A DNA stretch of 64,000 nt from Maricaulis sp963975345 (GCF_963975345.1 NZ_CAXBGE010000004.1:124001-188000); one strand, 5' to 3'. Counted from the first letter of the stretch, positions 34,388 to 47,393 are shown. Numbers and translations are program-made. Notes: generated by a model from the sequence alone, not told the origin.

Positions 34388-35236
34388 GTGAGCCAGCTCA
34401 ATGCCGTCATCTCTCTTGCCAGACCCGGTCGCGCTCCGATCGAGATCGGCAATGCCCGCAAGCTCACCATTATTGCCGGGCCCTGCCAGTTGGAGAGCCG
34501 TCAGCACGGGCTGGAAGTGGCGGCGGAATTGCGCGCCATCTCCGACCGGCTCGATATCGGCCTGATCTACAAGACTTCCTTCGACAAGGCCAACCGGACC
34601 AGCGTCAACAGTCAGCGCGGCATGGGGCTCGAAGCCTCGTTGCCGGTGTTTGCCGAGATTCGCGAAAGCATTGGCCTGCCGGTCCTGACCGATATCCACA
34701 CCGCCGAACATGCGGCCATCGCCGCCCAAGCAGTTGATGTGTTGCAGATCCCGGCCTTCCTGTGCCGTCAGACCGACCTTCTGGTCGCCGCCGCCAAGAC
34801 CGGCAAGGTGATCAATGTCAAAAAAGGCCAATTTCTCGCGCCGTGGGACATGAAGAATGTGCTCGAAAAGATTGCCGGCGCCGGCAACCCAAATGTGATG
34901 GCCTGCGAGCGCGGTGTCAGCTTCGGTTATAATACGCTGGTCAGCGATATGCGGTCCTTGCCGATCATGGCCAGTTTTGGCGCCCCGGTCGTGTTTGACG
35001 CGACTCACTCCGTGCAACAGCCCGGCGGGCAGGGCGCGACATCGGGCGGTCAGCGCGAATTCGTGCCGACCCTGGCGCGTGCTGCGGTTGCCATCGGCGT
35101 CGCCGCCGTTTTCATGGAAACCCATCCCGACCCGGACAATGCGCCATCTGACGGGCCGAACATGGTGCCGCTGAGCGAGTTTGAAGACCTGCTGAAAACC
35201 CTGCTGGAATTCGACGCCATCGCCAAGCGGGTTTAG
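34388..35236 (+). CDS. kdsA: 3-Deoxy-8-phosphooctulonate synthase
   Basis: Condenses phosphoenolpyruvate with arabinose 5-phosphate for the Kdo of lipopolysaccharide. 282 residues: IIAGPCQLESRQHGLEVAAEL, IYKTSFDKANRTSVNSQRGMGLEASLPVFAEI, LPVLTDIHTAEHAAIAAQAVDVLQIPAFLCRQTDLL, VNVKKGQFLAPWDMKNV and FDATHSVQQPGGQGATSGGQREFVP. Cys33 in IAGPC marks the metal-dependent class (the E. coli type has Asn). GTG start with AAGAGGAA upstream. Away from its common pyrG/eno neighbours. Confidence 0.96.
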   Translation: MSQLNAVISLARPGRAPIEIGNARKLTIIAGPCQLESRQHGLEVAAELRAISDRLDIGLIYKTSFDKANRTSVNSQRGMGLEASLPVFAEIRESIGLPVLTDIHTAEHAAIAAQAVDVLQIPAFLCRQTDLLVAAAKTGKVINVKKGQFLAPWDMKNVLEKIAGAGNPNVMACERGVSFGYNTLVSDMRSLPIMASFGAPVVFDATHSVQQPGGQGATSGGQREFVPTLARAAVAIGVAAVFMETHPDPDNAPSDGPNMVPLSEFEDLLKTLLEFDAIAKRV

Positions 35237-35246
35237 ATTTTCGCTG

Positions 35247-36473
35247 TTAGAAACGCCGCTGGCCCGGGATCGCCACAACCGGCGCATCGTCGATCTCTTC
35301 CGGTGCGTCGAAGGCCGGCGCCCATTGGCGTTCGTCCTGTAGGATGGCGGCGAGATTGAAGCTGCGACGGGCGACGTCGAAGCGCAAATCCTCATAGAAG
35401 AGATTGAAGGGGGGCAGGCGGTAATCCTCCACCAGGCGATGCGGCCGGTGCAGGGCGCGCGAACGCGGCTGCTCGAAGAACAGGACGCCATCGGCGCATT
35501 GGGCGCCGGTCTGATTGGGAATCGGCGCCGGCACGGCATCGGGATCGAGCCCCTCGGCGGCGACCCCGCCGCGATGTTGCCGCGCCGAGGCATATTCATT
35601 GGTCACTGCCGACAAGAGCGGATTGACGCATAACAGACCGCGTCCATCGACGAAATCGAGCCTGCCGTCGGGCGTCCAGCTCATGGCGCGTTCGGTGATG
35701 ACATGGATCCGACCCTCTTCCGACGCCATCGCGGAGGTGAAGCTGTAGACGCAACGTACAGCCTCTGGTGTGGCGCAGGGCGGGATTGTCTGCAGCGGTC
35801 CGGCAAACAGGTCGAGCGGCAAGGGTGATTCGATCACATAGGCCGCCACCAGCCGGTCGCGAAGGGCTTCGTCGGTGGCAAAACGGTCCAACAGCAGGCC
35901 GAGCACATCCAGTCCGCCTTGGCCGTAGCCGGCCAGGATGATCGGGCGGGTGTCGCCGATCTGGGCGGCGAAGGCGTCGAAAGCGCGCTGGATATCGTCA
36001 TAGGCAAAGCGGCGCGCGCGCAGACTGTCCTCGCGATTATTCATGAAGGCGTAGAGGGAGGCCTGCCGGTAGCGCGGCGCATAAAGGGCGCCCGCCTTGG
36101 CGAACGGTCCGGCATAATTGGGCAGTATCACCTCGGTCACCGCATCGACCGTGCTAGGCTTGTCGAGCTGGCCATTCCAGTTGGAGCCACCGGAATAGGT
36201 CGTCGGGTGGACAAAGAAGACGGCTGGTTCGTCCTCATCGCCAAAGACATCCCGGACATACCAGCCATCGGCGCTGGCATAGTCGGCCCCGGCCGGCGGC
36301 GTGTAGGTCTGGAACGGCACGCCAGGATCCTGAAATGTGCGATAGACTTGGTCACGAAACACCCAAGCAGCCAGAAGCAGCACGACCAACAAGGCAATGC
36401 CGACGGCGGGAACCGCGTGCCGGACGACAGGGTTTGAACTCACAATCGCTCCATCGAAACCTGGTCCCATCAT
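35247..36473 (-). CDS. DUF3089 alpha/beta-hydrolase-like protein with altered nucleophile elbow
   Basis: 408 residues with an N-terminal membrane anchor (VPAVGIALLVVLLLAAWVF) and a DUF3089 domain: DEPAVFFVHPTTYSGGSNWNG, LPNYAGPFAKAGALYAPRYRQASLYAF, AYDDIQRAFDAF, RPIILAGYGQGGLDVLGLLLDRF. In the family the elbow reads G-H-S-Q-G; here it is G-Y-G-Q-G, with Gly184 where the nucleophilic Ser should be, so normal esterase chemistry is not expected. Start chosen at MMGPGFDG; the frame upstream to 36593 is Arg-rich and overlaps the DUF502 promoter. Convergent with kdsA (10-bp gap). Confidence 0.82.
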   Translation of the reverse strand: MMGPGFDGAIVSSNPVVRHAVPAVGIALLVVLLLAAWVFRDQVYRTFQDPGVPFQTYTPPAGADYASADGWYVRDVFGDEDEPAVFFVHPTTYSGGSNWNGQLDKPSTVDAVTEVILPNYAGPFAKAGALYAPRYRQASLYAFMNNREDSLRARRFAYDDIQRAFDAFAAQIGDTRPIILAGYGQGGLDVLGLLLDRFATDEALRDRLVAAYVIESPLPLDLFAGPLQTIPPCATPEAVRCVYSFTSAMASEEGRIHVITERAMSWTPDGRLDFVDGRGLLCVNPLLSAVTNEYASARQHRGGVAAEGLDPDAVPAPIPNQTGAQCADGVLFFEQPRSRALHRPHRLVEDYRLPPFNLFYEDLRFDVARRSFNLAAILQDERQWAPAFDAPEEIDDAPVVAIPGQRRF

Positions 36474-36592
36474 CTCCGCCTCACTCCGAGTGTGCAACCG
36501 GTTGGCGCGGTCGGGGGGTTCACGTATTGTAACCCGGCCGGGGGGCAGAGTGGCCCGACGCGTGGATCGCGCAGACAGGATGCAGGCACACA

Positions 36593-37267
36593 ATGTTTCG
36601 ATGGCTTCGCAATAGCTTTCTGACCGGAATCGCCATCGCGACCCCGCTTGGCGTCACACTTTTTCTGATCATCAGCTTCGTCGGTTTCGTCGACAATGTC
36701 GTCAAACCGCTAATTCCGGCACGCTATAATCCGGAAAGCTATTTGCCCGGCGATTTCACCATTCCCGGCCTGGGTGTCGTGATTGCTGTCGTGTTGCTGA
36801 CTTTCGTTGGCGCGCTGGCCGCCAATCTGTTCGGCCGCACCCTGATCTCGATGGGTGAGCGACTGGTCGATGGCGTACCGCTGGTGCGCCATGTCTATGG
36901 TGCGCTGAAACAGATCGTCGAGACCGTCTTTTCCGGCAAAGCCAACTCCTTCAAGGAAGTCGTGTTGATCGAATATCCAATGAAGGGGCTGTATGTCGTC
37001 GCCTTCGTATCGGCGGAAGGGCGCGGGTCGCTGGAGGCGGCGATTGGTGATGATGTCGTTGGCCTGTTCGTTCCAACGACGCCCAATCCGACCTCGGGCT
37101 TCCTGCTCTACACTCCGCGCGCCAACACCATCCCAATCGATATGACGGTGGAGGAGGCGGCCAAGCTGATCATTTCCTTCGGCATGGTCACTTCGGACCG
37201 GTTGCCCAAAACCGTCCGTGACACGCTGCCGCCGGAAGTCGCCGGTGCGCCCGATCCTGCCGTTTAG
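36593..37267 (+). CDS. DUF502-family membrane protein
   Basis: 224 residues with two membrane helices near the N-terminus (FLTGIAIATPLGVTLFLIISFVGFV and GLGVVIAVVLLTFVGALAANLFG) and a soluble C-terminal domain containing VDGVPLVRHVYGALKQIVETV, FKEVVLIEYPMKGLYVVAFVS and VGLFVPTTPNPTSGFLLYTPRANTIPIDMTVEEAAKLIISFG. These are the conserved marks of DUF502, an inner-membrane family of unknown function widespread in bacteria. Its stop overlaps the convergent recG stop by 4 bp. Confidence 0.92.
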   Translation: MFRWLRNSFLTGIAIATPLGVTLFLIISFVGFVDNVVKPLIPARYNPESYLPGDFTIPGLGVVIAVVLLTFVGALAANLFGRTLISMGERLVDGVPLVRHVYGALKQIVETVFSGKANSFKEVVLIEYPMKGLYVVAFVSAEGRGSLEAAIGDDVVGLFVPTTPNPTSGFLLYTPRANTIPIDMTVEEAAKLIISFGMVTSDRLPKTVRDTLPPEVAGAPDPAV

Positions 37268-39345
37268 CCTGATTTAAGCAGGCGGATGCCACGATCCTGT
37301 TCGAACAGGTAGAGCAGGACGCGTAACGCCTCGCCGCGAGGGGTCGTCAATTCGGCATCGCGGTGGACCGCCAGCTTGGCGGTATCATTCGCCAGGGCGA
37401 TCAGATGGCCGTGTGCCTCCAGCTTCGCTAGCGCGAAATCGGGCAAGCCGCTCTGGCGCAAGCCCAGCGGATCGCCGGCGCCGCGCAGGCGCCAATCCTC
37501 CTCGGCGATGACGAAGCCGTCATCCGTTTCGCGCATCATTTCCAGCCGCGCCTTGGCCGTCTCGCCGATCGGGCCCTTATAGAGCAGCAGGCAGGAGGAG
37601 GGCTTTTCGCCGCGCCCGACCCGGCCACGGAGCTGGTGCAATTGTGCCAGGCCAAAGCGCTCGGCATGCTCGATAATCATCACTGTCGCATCGGGCGCAT
37701 CAACGCCGACCTCGATCACGGTGGTGGCGACGAGCACATCCATCTTGCCTTCGCGAAAAGCGGTCGCGACGCTTTCCTTTTCGGTGGCTTTCATGCGGCC
37801 ATGGATCAGTCCGACCCGCTCATCGCCGAACGCGGCGCGCAAATGCCGCCAGCGGTCCTCGGCGGCTGAAAGCTCGGAAACCTCCGATTCCTCCACCAGC
37901 GGACAAACCCAATAAACCCGGTCGCCCTTGGATATCGCGCGGCGTACGCCTTCAATCACATCGTCGAGCCGCTCCATCGGCACCAGACGCGTATCGGGCG
38001 GAATGCGGCCGGCGGGCTTCTCATCGAGCTTGGACACATCGAGATCGCCATGGACGGCCAGAGCCAGCGTGCGCGGGATCGGGGTGGCGGTCATCACCAG
38101 CGTGTCGGGGCGATGGCCCTTGGCGGTGAGCCGCATCCGGTCGGAGACACCAAAGCGATGCTGCTCGTCAATCACGACCAGGGCGAGATCGGCAAACTCG
38201 ACCCCGTCCTGGAACAGCGCATGCGTGCCGCAGATGACATCGACGGCGCCGGTGCGCATTTGTTCGAGGATCTCAGCGCGGCCCTTGCCCTTGTCGCGCC
38301 CGGTGAGGATGGCGACGCTCATCCCGGCCGGCTCCAGCAGTTCAGCCAGAGTCTTGGCGTGCTGCCGTGCGAGAATTTCGGTCGGCGCCATGATCGCCGT
38401 CTGACAACCGGATTCGGCGGCCTTGGCGGCGGCGAGGGCGGCGACGAATGTTTTGCCGGCCCCGACATCGCCATGCAGCATCCGGGTCATGCGCGAGGGC
38501 AAGGCCATGTCGGCGCGGATTTCCTCATAGGCGCGGGCCTGGGCTCCGGTCGGCTTGAAGGGGGCATTGGTCAGAACGGCACCGGTCTTGGTCCCGTCGC
38601 CATCGAGGCTGCGTCCTGGCTGCGCCTTGCGGCGCGCCCGCGCCAATTGCAGCGCCAGCTGGTGGGCGAGCAATTCATCGAAGGCCAGTCGTTCGCGGGC
38701 CGGATGCAAGGGCTCCAGTTCGGCGGCGGTTTGCGGGTGATGCGCCTCGTCCATCGCGCCTTTGAAGTCCGGCCAGGTGTGCTCGATGCACAGCGCCTCA
38801 TCCTGCCATTCTGGGATGACGGGCAGCAGGCTGAGCGCGCCGGCGGCAGCCTTGCGCATCACCTTCGCGGTCAGGCCGGCGGTGAGGGGATAGACCGGTT
38901 CGAGCAGGGCCGTGTCGGCGGCCTCCTCCTCGCTCATGATCAGATCGGGATGCACCATCTGGATTTCCGAGCCGAAACGTTCGGCCCGGCCGGAAACGAT
39001 CCGGGTCTCGCCAACCGGCAGGAGTTTTTCGAGATATTCGCGGCGGGCGTGGAAATAGACCAGATGCAAAAAGGCCGTGCCGTCAAACAGCCGCACCTTG
39101 TAGGGCTTGCCCTGGCGTGAGCTGGGAAAATGTTCCTCGATCTTGGCGGTCAGGGTGACGATCTGCCCGTCAGGCGCTTCGGCGATGGAGGTGGTCTGGC
39201 TACGGTCAACCAAGCCGGTGGGCAGCTGGAACAGCACATCCTTGACGCGCGGCCCGGCGGCCTTGGACAGCAGCGCGGCCAGTCTCGGGCCGATACCGGG
39301 CAGAACGATCACGTCCTGGAACAGGGGGAAGAGAATCTCGGGTCG
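37264..39345 (-). CDS. recG: ATP-dependent DNA helicase RecG
   Basis: Branch-migrating helicase for stalled forks and Holliday junctions. 693 residues: N-terminal wedge (PGIGPRLAALLSKAAGPRVKDVLFQLPTGLVDR), Walker A MLHGDVGAGKTFVAALAA, DEQH box, MTATPIPRTLALAVHGDLDVS, HGRMKATEKESVATAFREGKMDVLVATTVIEVGVDAPDATVMIIEHAERFGLAQLHQLRGRVGRG, and RRGAGDPLG-type end (WRLRGAGDPLGLRQSG). ATG at 39345 (MRPEILFPLF) fits the family start. Divergent from sdhE with a 79-bp promoter gap. Confidence 0.97.
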   Translation of the reverse strand, partial: RPEILFPLFQDVIVLPGIGPRLAALLSKAAGPRVKDVLFQLPTGLVDRSQTTSIAEAPDGQIVTLTAKIEEHFPSSRQGKPYKVRLFDGTAFLHLVYFHARREYLEKLLPVGETRIVSGRAERFGSEIQMVHPDLIMSEEEAADTALLEPVYPLTAGLTAKVMRKAAAGALSLLPVIPEWQDEALCIEHTWPDFKGAMDEAHHPQTAAELEPLHPARERLAFDELLAHQLALQLARARRKAQPGRSLDGDGTKTGAVLTNAPFKPTGAQARAYEEIRADMALPSRMTRMLHGDVGAGKTFVAALAAAKAAESGCQTAIMAPTEILARQHAKTLAELLEPAGMSVAILTGRDKGKGRAEILEQMRTGAVDVICGTHALFQDGVEFADLALVVIDEQHRFGVSDRMRLTAKGHRPDTLVMTATPIPRTLALAVHGDLDVSKLDEKPAGRIPPDTRLVPMERLDDVIEGVRRAISKGDRVYWVCPLVEESEVSELSAAEDRWRHLRAAFGDERVGLIHGRMKATEKESVATAFREGKMDVLVATTVIEVGVDAPDATVMIIEHAERFGLAQLHQLRGRVGRGEKPSSCLLLYKGPIGETAKARLEMMRETDDGFVIAEEDWRLRGAGDPLGLRQSGLPDFALAKLEAHGHLIALANDTAKLAVHRDAELTTPRGEALRVLLYLFEQDRGIRLLKSG

Positions 39346-39424
39346 CATCGTTTTGCACTCTATCGCCAAGTTCTGCATCTGCCACTGGTCGACGCGGCTT
39401 CATTCCCGGACTATATCCGCCACC

Positions 39425-39718
39425 ATGACCGAAACACTCGAGAACCGCCGCAAGAAACTTCGCATCCGGGCCTGGCGGCGTGGCTTTAAGGAAGCTGATC
39501 TGATCCTTGGCCGCTATGCCGACCAAGCGCTTGAAACGATGTCACAAACCGATATCGCCGATTTCGACACACTGCTCGACCAGCTCGATGCCGATATCTA
39601 TAGCTGGGTCATCGGCAGTGCGCCAACACCGCCGGCGTTTGATACGCCTGTCATGACTGCCCTCAAGCGTTTCCGTGTTGATCGCGACGCCGCCTTTGGC
39701 GACGGCCCCAAGCGCTGA
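39425..39718 (+). CDS. sdhE: Succinate dehydrogenase assembly factor SdhE (SDHAF2)
   Basis: 97 residues: RRKKLRIRAWRRGFKEADLILGRYADQALETMSQTDIADFDTLLDQLDADIYSWVIG. The R-x-x-R-G-x-x-E/D region that promotes covalent flavinylation of SdhA is present as WRRGFKEADLIL. Same place, directly before mfd, as in many alphaproteobacteria (recG divergent, mfd downstream by 28 nt). The ATG at 39425 is taken. Confidence 0.95.
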   Translation: MTETLENRRKKLRIRAWRRGFKEADLILGRYADQALETMSQTDIADFDTLLDQLDADIYSWVIGSAPTPPAFDTPVMTALKRFRVDRDAAFGDGPKR

Positions 39719-39746
39719 AGCCCCACCAGAAGTGAAAACTGGCTAG

Positions 39747-43246
<3,500 letters not shown>

Positions 43247-43250
<4 letters not shown>

Positions 43251-44563
43251 GCGTTCGCCGCCATCGGATCATTGCGGTGAAGTTGGCGCACCGTGCGTTC
43301 GATCAGTGCTTCGGCGGTTTCGTCAGGTTGAACCTCGACCGAGACTGACAATATGCCGAGCCGGAAGGGTTGCAGCGGGTTTTCGCTTTCAAAAGCGGTG
43401 CATTCGGCAATCGCCGCGACCCGGGCCGCAACGCAGTCGACGCCGGCCGGATCGGTGAAGGGCAGAATGGCCAGAAATGTATCGGAATCGATCCGTGCGG
43501 CGGCATCCTCGGTGCGCAGTAAATGGCGCAGCATCGCGGCAAATTGCCGGATCGCCTTTTCGGTCGAGGCCGCATCGGGCTGGTCCACGCCCAGTGGCGC
43601 CACCGCTTTGAGGGCCAGCACGGTGAGCGAGATCTCGTCGCGGGCTGCGGCGTGAATCAAATCCTGCAGGTGTGAGGTGATGAAGCCGGCATGAAACAGG
43701 CCCGTCTCGATGTCGAGCGTGCGCGGTTCGCGGCAGCCTTCCAGTGCCGACTTGGCGCGGCGGCGACGCCGGCGTTCCGCCGCCAGGGCGAGGATGCGGT
43801 CACGCATTTCCACGTCACTCGTGCGCGGTGAAATTATGTCGGAGACGCCGCGGGCATAGGCCTCTTCGGCGTTCTGGCTGCCGTCTTCGCTGTCGAGCAG
43901 CAGGACTGGCGTGTGATAGAGCCGCGCATTGCGCCGCATTGCCGAGGAGATGGTGAAGGCTGTGTCGCGCTTGCCTGCGGCATTGAGTACGACGGCGTCG
44001 AACGGCCGTTCATGCAGATAATCGAAGGCGGAATAGGATGAAAACGCGCCAATCACCTCGGCATCGGCATCCTTGAGGATATGCTGCAAGGCCATGAAGC
44101 GCGGCGAGGCATCGCCAACATAAAGCACGCAAGGCGTGGGATCGACCGGGTCGAGATTGCGGCCTCGATCCCCATAGAGCGCGGTGACAGCGGTGCGTCG
44201 CTTGGCGACTTCCTCCATCGCATGCAGGCGCGAGAGGGCGCGGGCCCGCGCAGCGATCTGGACCGGCAAGGTCGGCTCGCGAATCCAGGAATCTACCGAG
44301 TCATTGGCGGCCAGGGCATCAGGATGGACAACGATCACTGGCCGGCGGCCTGGCGCGAAGCGTTGAACCGCGCTCAGCCCGTCTTCGACATCGCGGTTGG
44401 ATTCGGCCAGTATGATGCTGCAGGCCCAAGCGCGTGGCTGGCGCGCCGGCGGTGAATCGGCGCGAACGACACGGGCGTGCAAGCCATAGGATTCGAGCTC
44501 GCGGCCCAGACCGTCCACACGGTCGGTCATCGCGAATAACAGGACATTCAGTTCGCGCCCCAT
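43247..44563 (-). CDS. popA: PopA-like receiver-receiver-GGDEF protein
   Basis: 438 residues with two receiver-like domains (about 5-115 and 144-262) and a GGDEF domain (about 285-430). Both receivers lack the phospho-acceptor Asp: SIILAES in the first, DAVVLNAAGK in the second. The diguanylate cyclase A-site is DSDTF (359-363), so no synthase activity is expected, but the I-site RTED (350-353) is intact at the canonical five-residue spacing. This is the hallmark of Caulobacter PopA, a c-di-GMP effector that recruits RcdA/CtrA to the cell pole for ClpXP degradation. PleD would have kept both sites. The ATG at 44563 (MGRELNVLL) is chosen; the upstream extension is unlike a receiver. Confidence 0.75.
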
Positions 44564-44656
44564 GCGTCCCCCTGCCGCAGACACCGATGATTTGGTGTTT
44601 CTTGAGTTTGTCACAAGTGCCACGCTTTCAAAACCGACGATTCGCAAGGAAGCCCC

Positions 44657-45751
44657 ATGAAAGCGCAAGGACCTCTAAAAGGCGTTAAAGTGCTGGAATT
44701 TGTTGGGCTCGGCCCGGCCCCGTTCTGCGCAATGATGTTGGCCGATATGGGCGCCGATGTGGTGCGGATCGACCGGCCTGGCGCGCATGGCGGTGGTGCC
44801 GCGGAAGTGCTGGCGCGCGGCCGACGTTCGATTTCGCTGAATATGAAGGATGCCGGTGATCTGACAATCTGCCGTGATCTGATCGCCAAGGCCGAAATTC
44901 TGATCGAAGGCTTTCGTCCCGGCGTGATGGAGCGGCTCGGGCTTGGACCCGATGCCGCCTTCGCGCTCAATCCGGCCCTCGTCTATGGCCGCATGACGGG
45001 GTGGGGCCAGACCGGCCCGCTCGCGCAGGCGGCCGGGCATGACATCAATTACATCGCCCTGACAGGGGCGCTCGACGCTATCGGCACGCCTGACACACCA
45101 GTCCCACCGCTCAATCTGGTCGGTGATTTCGGTGGCGGTGCGATGTATCTCGCCTTCGGCGTCCTGGCTGGTCTGCTGCACGCCCGTGCCAGCGGCGAGG
45201 GCCAGGTTGTCGACGCCGCCATCGTTGACGGAGCCACATCGCTGATGGCCTCGCAGCACCAGCTCGCGGCGATGGGCCTGTGGCATACACGGCGCGGCGA
45301 AAACCTGCTTGATGGCGGCGCGCCCTTCTATGGCGTCTATCGCTGCAGCGACGACAAGCATGTCTCGATCGGGCCGCTGGAGCCGCAATTTTATGCGTTG
45401 ATGCTGGAGCTGCTCAAAATCGACCCGGCCACGATGCCAGCCAGCTGGACCGGTGACGGCTGGGAGGCGGCGAGGGCGCGATTGGCGGAAATCTTTCTGG
45501 GCCGGACGCGCGATGAGTGGTGTGCCTTGCTGGAAGGGACGGATATCTGTTTCGCGCCGGTGCTCAATTACGAGGAATCACCGCTGCATCCCCACATGGC
45601 GGAACGCGGCGTCTATACCAAGATCGACGGCGTGCGGCAGGCGGCGCCCGCACCACGCTTTTCGCGTACCCCGGGCGCGATCCAGGGCGCGGCGCCGAAG
45701 CCCGGCGCTGATCGCGAGGCTGTGCTCGCAGATTGGAAGGTAAGCGGTTGA
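44657..45751 (+). CDS. Alpha-methylacyl-CoA racemase (CaiB/BaiF, CoA-transferase family III)
   Basis: 364 residues with LKGVKVLEFVGLGPAPFCAMMLADMGADVVRIDRP, RSISLNMKD, LIEGFRPGVMERLGLGPD, YGRMTGWGQTGPLAQAAGHDINYIALTGAL and PLNLVGDFGGGAMYLAFGVLAGLLHA. His128 in AGHD and Asp157 in VGDFGG match the acid/base pair of the mycobacterial racemase MCR, so this is a racemase rather than a CoA transferase. Epimerises 2-methylacyl-CoAs for beta-oxidation of branched acids or sterol side chains. Divergent from the popA-like gene by 93 bp. Confidence 0.92.
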   Translation: MKAQGPLKGVKVLEFVGLGPAPFCAMMLADMGADVVRIDRPGAHGGGAAEVLARGRRSISLNMKDAGDLTICRDLIAKAEILIEGFRPGVMERLGLGPDAAFALNPALVYGRMTGWGQTGPLAQAAGHDINYIALTGALDAIGTPDTPVPPLNLVGDFGGGAMYLAFGVLAGLLHARASGEGQVVDAAIVDGATSLMASQHQLAAMGLWHTRRGENLLDGGAPFYGVYRCSDDKHVSIGPLEPQFYALMLELLKIDPATMPASWTGDGWEAARARLAEIFLGRTRDEWCALLEGTDICFAPVLNYEESPLHPHMAERGVYTKIDGVRQAAPAPRFSRTPGAIQGAAPKPGADREAVLADWKVSG

Positions 45752-45839
45752 AACAGGTGTGTATTTGAGCCGCCACGAAGATGACTGAATGCGTTCATAC
45801 CGGGTTCAGCGCCCAAATTGCATCCTCATCCTCGAGATC

Positions 45840-45936
45840 AGCGGACACTCTTGTCCCTCGCAAGTCCGCTTCTCTTCGTAGCAATACGAATGCCCCGAGA
45901 CGCCGGTCGCCCCCAACGACCGGCGTCTCACTTTTT
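45840..45936 (+). ncRNA. Candidate structured RNA or mRNA 3' element ending in a terminator
   Basis: Within the 291-bp gap 45752-46042 there is no convincing gene, but three folded elements sit in a row: a 7-bp helix AGCGGAC (45840-45846) with GTCCGCT (45864-45870) that competes with an inner helix GGACA/TGTCC (45843-45847 with 45852-45856); a perfect 6-bp hairpin TTCGTA-GCAA-TACGAA with GNRA tetraloop (45875-45890); and a terminator (45897-45936). The terminator is 146 nt after the racemase stop, which is far for a plain 3' end. No promoter is evident, so this may be an independent small RNA or a processed 3' UTR. Confidence 0.4.
45897..45936 (+). terminator. Intrinsic terminator
   Basis: Perfect 13-bp stem GAGACGCCGGTCG / CGACCGGCGTCTC (45897-45909 with 45917-45929), 7-nt loop, then ACTTTTT. 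Confidence 0.92.
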
Positions 45937-46042
45937 GGGCCGCTCTATCGCGATAAGCAGTGACCGGTTTTTGGGGTGACCGTTTTTGTCGCCTTCGCAA
46001 GCCATGATGATTTCCAACGAGCCAATCGGATGGAGATCAATC

Positions 46043-46294
46043 ATGGCAATCGCAATCAATGCCTATGTCGAGGGCGCCGGCGGCGCGCTGCGCTCAATGG
46101 CCCCGCACCGTTTTCGCGACGGCTATTTCCGCATGCAACAGCCCGGCGATGATATCAGCTGCCTGCACGTGGAAGACCTGCGTTCGGTCTGCCGCTATCT
46201 GCACAAGGGCTATCGCTTGGCCATGAGTGCTGCCGACGGCCATTCCATGCCATCCTGGTTGCCTGCCGATCTGGTGCGCATCGCGATACGCTGA
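46043..46294 (+). CDS. Small protein of unknown function
   Basis: 83 residues, no signal peptide, MAIAINAYVEGAGGALRSMAP at the start and a cluster HVEDLRSVCRYLHKGYRLAMSAADGHSMPSWLPADLVRIAIR that suggests a small alpha/beta fold. TGGAGATC lies before the ATG, making it a better start than the in-frame codon at 45986. It follows the terminator at 45936, so it has its own promoter. Not recognised. Confidence 0.65.
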   Translation: MAIAINAYVEGAGGALRSMAPHRFRDGYFRMQQPGDDISCLHVEDLRSVCRYLHKGYRLAMSAADGHSMPSWLPADLVRIAIR

Positions 46295-46313
46295 CGGCCT
46301 AGAGAAGACCGGG

Positions 46314-47306
46314 TCAGGGAAAGCCGGGAAAGTCATCGCGCCGGTGGTTGGCGACTAAAGCGGTGAGGGCGGGCGGGGCCAGCACTTCGACCTGGTCGCC
46401 CCAGGCATAGAGATGCCAGCACATTTCCAGATAGCCGCAGGCGAAGAAGCGCACGATCAGCGAGCCGTCATCGAGCACCTCGCTGGTCTGGTCGGGATGG
46501 AAACGGAAACGCGCTGCGTGCGGCGCGGCGCGGGCGGTGAATTTCCAGACGACCTCGCCAAACTCGGCCTCGTTCTGGAACACGCCAAAGGCGCGTCGGG
46601 CATAGGCCTCCAGGTCGAAGGTTTCCGGGCGGCCAAACCAGTCTTCGGTAACGTCGGCGCGTTCGATGTCTTCGACGCGATAATGACGCAATTGGCCGTC
46701 GGGCTTGGATGGATCGCGAGCAACCAGATAGCGGCGCGCGCCCAGCAATAGTCCATAGGGCTCGACCCGGCGCTGCGTCGCGGCCGCGTCCTGACGGCCG
46801 CGATAGAGAATATCGAGTGCGAAGGGGCCCTTGAGCGCTTCGGCAATCGCGGCGTCGACAACTGGGTCGTTGGCGGGGCGCGGGCCGGGACGGGCGGCAT
46901 GACCCATCGCCTCGAGCAGGGCCTCTTCATCGGCTTCGAGCCGGGCATGGCGCTTGTCCGGAGTGAGGATCTTGATGGTTTCGCGCAAGGAGCGCAGCCG
47001 CCCGGCCTCCGACGGCAGGCCCTGATGTTCCAGCGTGGTGCATGCCAGTTCCAGCGTCGCGATTTCGTCCGGCGTTGGTGCGAAGAATTCGGCCACCCGC
47101 CGGCGCGGCACGCGCCAGCGCTTGCGACCGTCCGAATCGACATAGTCCTCAGTGTCCGGGAAAGCTTGCCCAAGGGCGTCGGTCATGCGCTGGGCCGTGC
47201 GGCGGACGACGCCAAATTCGGTCTCGATCTCACTCAGCGTGATGCCGACATGACCGCTGGCCATGCGCGCCAGGCGCAACAGATCGACGGCTTTGCCGAA
47301 TGACAT
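46314..47306 (-). CDS. WYL-domain transcriptional regulator
   Basis: 330 residues: N-terminal winged helix (AVDLLRLARMASGHVGITLSEIETEFGVVRRTAQRMTDAL) and a WYL domain (about 145-235: LKGPFALDILYRGRQDAAATQRRVEPYGLLLGARRYLVARDPSKPDGQLRHYRVEDIERADV) with a C-terminal WCX-like part. Such proteins sense small ligands or nucleic acid and are often repressors of repair or defence genes, but no such gene adjoins. Divergent from the BrkB-family gene by 87 bp, its nearest possible target. Confidence 0.9.
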   Translation of the reverse strand: MSFGKAVDLLRLARMASGHVGITLSEIETEFGVVRRTAQRMTDALGQAFPDTEDYVDSDGRKRWRVPRRRVAEFFAPTPDEIATLELACTTLEHQGLPSEAGRLRSLRETIKILTPDKRHARLEADEEALLEAMGHAARPGPRPANDPVVDAAIAEALKGPFALDILYRGRQDAAATQRRVEPYGLLLGARRYLVARDPSKPDGQLRHYRVEDIERADVTEDWFGRPETFDLEAYARRAFGVFQNEAEFGEVVWKFTARAAPHAARFRFHPDQTSEVLDDGSLIVRFFACGYLEMCWHLYAWGDQVEVLAPPALTALVANHRRDDFPGFP

Positions 47307-47393
47307 GATCTCTCCTCACTGCAAGGGTGCGCAAAACGCGATCTTGGCGTATTAGGCACCGATACCCTGTTAATCGGACCTATTCCTGCCACC

